A stretch of DNA of 64,000 nt, taken from NCBI GenBank assembly GCA_900074885.1, contig FJUW01000007.1, positions 1,230,704-1,294,703 of the forward strand, written 5' to 3'. The notes below the pieces were generated by a model. The model was not told where the DNA came from. It was given only the letters and a program-made list of their open reading frames with translations, and ran no database searches. Position numbers and translations under genes: made by a program. The stretch is from Rhynchosporium graminicola. Taxonomy: Eukaryota; Ascomycota; Leotiomycetes; Helotiales; Ploettnerulaceae. Positions 62,015 through 64,000 of the stretch are shown one piece after another; the first letter of the stretch is position 1; the number at the start of each line of letters is the position of its first letter.

Positions 62015-62519
62015 TATCATGAACCCGGTAAGGTTCTTAGTACTAAAACCGTCTTAGCACTAGAATACTAATAGTACTACTATATAGTACGTACTAAACG
62101 TGTTTTAGTACTAAAGAGAAAATTAGTACTATAGGAGAATAGTATTAATATAGTTATAGTATAAATCAGCGACTAGTACTATAAGCCTACCTGTATCGTA
62201 GTAATAATAATATTATAGTTATAGGTAATCTAGGATCACGTGATAGAGTCTAGCTTAGAGGGAGTCCAGAAAATAGAGTCGGACTCTATATAAAGGATCC
62301 CCTAAGTAGAAGACTCCTAATAGAGGAGAAGGTTCTATATAAGACTAGCACTTCTGCTATTAGATAAGAGCTTTATACTCAAATTCATATAGTAATTAAC
62401 ACCTGCTTATAACGTCTTAATTCCAATTAAGAACCGAACTTCTTATTTACTTTACTTTATAGCTAATACTAACTGACGAGCCTATACACCGCGTACCAGT
62501 CAGAACCAGGAACGTTACA
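62015..62519 (+). repeat. C 3' LTR
   Basis: 505 bp, begins TATCATGAACCCGG, ends GAACGTTACA, followed by TSD CTTAG (62520-62524). The two ends mutated differently from the 5' LTR. Confidence 0.93.
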
Positions 62520-62524
62520 CTTAG

Positions 62525-64000
62525 TTACCTGTAGTTCCTCTATAAACTACTAATATAAGAGTAATATATATTAAGTAATAGTTCTTCTAGAATAATTTTA
62601 TAATCGTATAAGCGATATAATAGAAGAATATTAGAATCCTACTTAGAAAAGGCCTCCTTAAGAGTATAATACTATTCCGATAGCTTTTCGGCCACGAGCT
62701 ATTCGATATCAGGATCCTTAGGGGAGTCGCTATTTAGATAGTCTTATAAGAGGCAATCTATCTCGTAGATACTAATAAAGAATAATTCAGAGCTTTTACG
62801 TTTAATATTAAAGTAGAAAGCTATAATACTAACTTAGTAAATCGGAACCGGTTTCTAGATCCTCGAAGATTAAGAGGTGCACTTATAATAGGGTTTCGGC
62901 GCAGGTACTCTTCTCGATGAATTCGAAGCGGAAAAGAGTTCAGATTCCTTAGTAATAAGCAGAAATAAGTTAAATAGTAAGGATAATATATTAATATACT
63001 ATATTATTACTATTTAGGGTAATTAGTATTAATCTAGCTAGTTTATAGCTAAGTCCCGCGTATTAATATCGATTTAGTAAGATCGATTAATACTAGGTTT
63101 ATAAGGCAGTAGAGTTATAATTATCTTCTTATTATATTAGAGGGTAACTAGATATCGTTCCGGCTATAGTAGCTTATAATAGAATATATCGAGCTTAACT
63201 TGAAATCGTTATATCTATTTAATACTAATAATTATATCTTATTATCCTAAATCGAGGAGAATAAAAAGGCAGTTATAAATACGCTTATTATTAATAGAAA
63301 GGTATAAATATATGAAATAGATAATATATGTTCTAACGGACTATTAGAAACTATATATTAGAATAGAATAAGATAATAGCTTGATTTTAATACTAAGAGC
63401 TCCTAATTATTATCTGATAAAAGTACGAGTAATAAATATATAACTATTCGCTCTAGTATTAATTAAGCTATTTATAGAGACTCCTAGCTTATTTATACTA
63501 ACTATAGTCAGGTATAGAAATTACTTATCTCCTATTAGAGAGTTAGGGTTAAGATTAGAGAAATTATACTTATATAGACTTAAGAAGGAGTTTTTACTTA
63601 AGCTTTATTATTTCCCTTTAGTATTAGTTCAGATTCGGAAGGTATATCTTCTATTACTTTCTTAGTTACTTCTTCTTCTTCCGGGAATTCGTTAATTAAT
63701 TAAACTTTAGGCGAGTTAGGGTAATCTAGCTTAATATAACTAAGCTATCTATAATTATAATACCTAAGGAGTTCTCCGGTCGAGGTAGTAGAGCGTTTTA
63801 GCGTAGAGAGAGTACTAGCCTATACTAGGGTAGAGGTATATACGTATAATATAAGAGTAGTTTATTAAGGGGCTAAGCTTAGGGACTAGTAAGAAGTAGA
63901 ACTAGAAGAGGTTATATTAGTAATAATAAGCTTATAGTACTATATCTAGATAGTAACTTTCTCAGGATAGGTATATTCTAAGTTATAATAACGCTCGGTA
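62525..64000 (-). mobile_element. Gypsy B3, right part, runs off the window
   Basis: Continues the B3 RT-to-protease region on minus, collinear with B2 from about 50,325 upward (for example the stretch matching CTAGCTAGTTTATAGCTAAGTCC). The zinc-knuckle neighbourhood lies near 63,740. The right LTR of B3 should lie beyond the window end. Confidence 0.88.

Larger units (their letters stand above)
43577..62519 (+). mobile_element. Gypsy chromovirus C, nested in B3 and itself hosting B2, G and D
   Basis: LTRs 43577-44081 and 62015-62519, both 505 bp; TSD CTTAG. A purine-rich tract (AAGATAGGAGGGGGATAG, 61997-62014) directly before the right LTR sets the plus orientation. Gag and pol are cut into pieces: 44090-45624, 53407-53812, 55261-56941, 60022-61880. 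Removing B2, G and D with one TSD each leaves about 6.63 kb, a normal full-length size. It ends in a chromodomain, the mark of chromoviruses. Confidence 0.93.
19871..64000. other. TA-rich RIP-mutated retrotransposon island
   Basis: Across this block CA and TG dinucleotides are nearly absent and TA is very frequent, the pattern left by RIP (C to T on either strand, preferring CpA). Every stretch I could translate belongs to LTR retrotransposons with stop codons at former Trp/Gln positions. No intact cellular gene was found. Exceptions with normal dinucleotides are short: the 125-bp island at 21444-21568, parts of the A-family LTRs (best at 58710-59203), and parts of element G. Confidence 0.93.

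Noticed and set aside
19871..64000. AT-rich centromere or mitochondrial insertion
   Set aside because: All translatable parts are nuclear LTR retrotransposons with RIP-type mutations; no mitochondrial genes are seen. A centromere cannot be excluded from sequence alone, but nothing here supports it specifically.
1..64000. CRISPR arrays or bacterial-type operons
   Set aside because: No regularly spaced direct repeats of that kind; genes have spliceosomal introns and the sequence is eukaryotic.

Overview
The window looks like a chromosome piece from a filamentous ascomycete (Pezizomycotina). The short GT..AG introns of about 50-290 bp, a vacuolar carboxypeptidase Y, ribosomal protein uL22/L17 with an intron directly after its ATG, and a huge TA-rich block carrying the scars of repeat-induced point mutation (RIP) all point that way. 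Leotiomycetes is my guess from the protein wording; I could not test it.

Region 1 (1-19.8 kb) is ordinary gene-bearing DNA of balanced base composition. In order it holds the 3' part of a carboxypeptidase Y gene (+), RPL17 (+), a large F-box protein (-), a Cys/His plus coiled-coil protein of unknown role (-), a gene-poor 4.8-kb stretch with microsatellites, a fungal protein with a disordered Ser/Pro/Lys-rich tail whose frame is broken by an apparent 1-base deletion (+), and a SANT/Myb-like protein (+). The genes share no obvious pathway; they are independent housekeeping or regulatory genes.

Region 2 (about 19.87-64 kb) is a TA-rich island with almost no CA/TG dinucleotides outside a few short patches. 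It is built almost wholly of LTR retrotransposons inserted into one another, and I could resolve most borders to the base by target-site duplications (TSDs). Left to right: a Copia RT/RNase H remnant on minus (F), a 125-bp un-mutated island, a Copia integrase remnant on plus (E), then a Copia element A (23021-39807). A is split by a chromodomain Gypsy element B1 (27284-37891, minus, TSD CTTAG). After A lies an older, truncated copy of B (B3), itself split by a second Gypsy/chromovirus C (43577-62519, plus, TSD CTTAG). C in turn contains B2 (45625-53401, TSD TCTCT), a short non-autonomous element G related to B (53813-55255, TSD CTTAC), and a gag-only non-autonomous element D (56942-60016, TSD ATAAT). 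D contains a solo LTR of A (58710-59203, TSD TATAG). B3 resumes after C and runs off the window.

The main points are: (i) the apparent 10.6-kb B1 becomes exactly 7,777 bp, the length of B2, once a 1,715-bp and a 1,116-bp duplicated segment next to N runs are removed, so both are very probably assembly errors; (ii) B copies seem to carry an extra protein-like reading frame on the strand opposite to gag-pol, between the chromodomain and the 3' LTR; (iii) two non-autonomous LTR element types, G (TRIM-like, with B-like ends) and D (gag-only), sit in the same stack; (iv) in Copia A the stop codons I read fall where Trp or Gln codons are expected, as RIP predicts.
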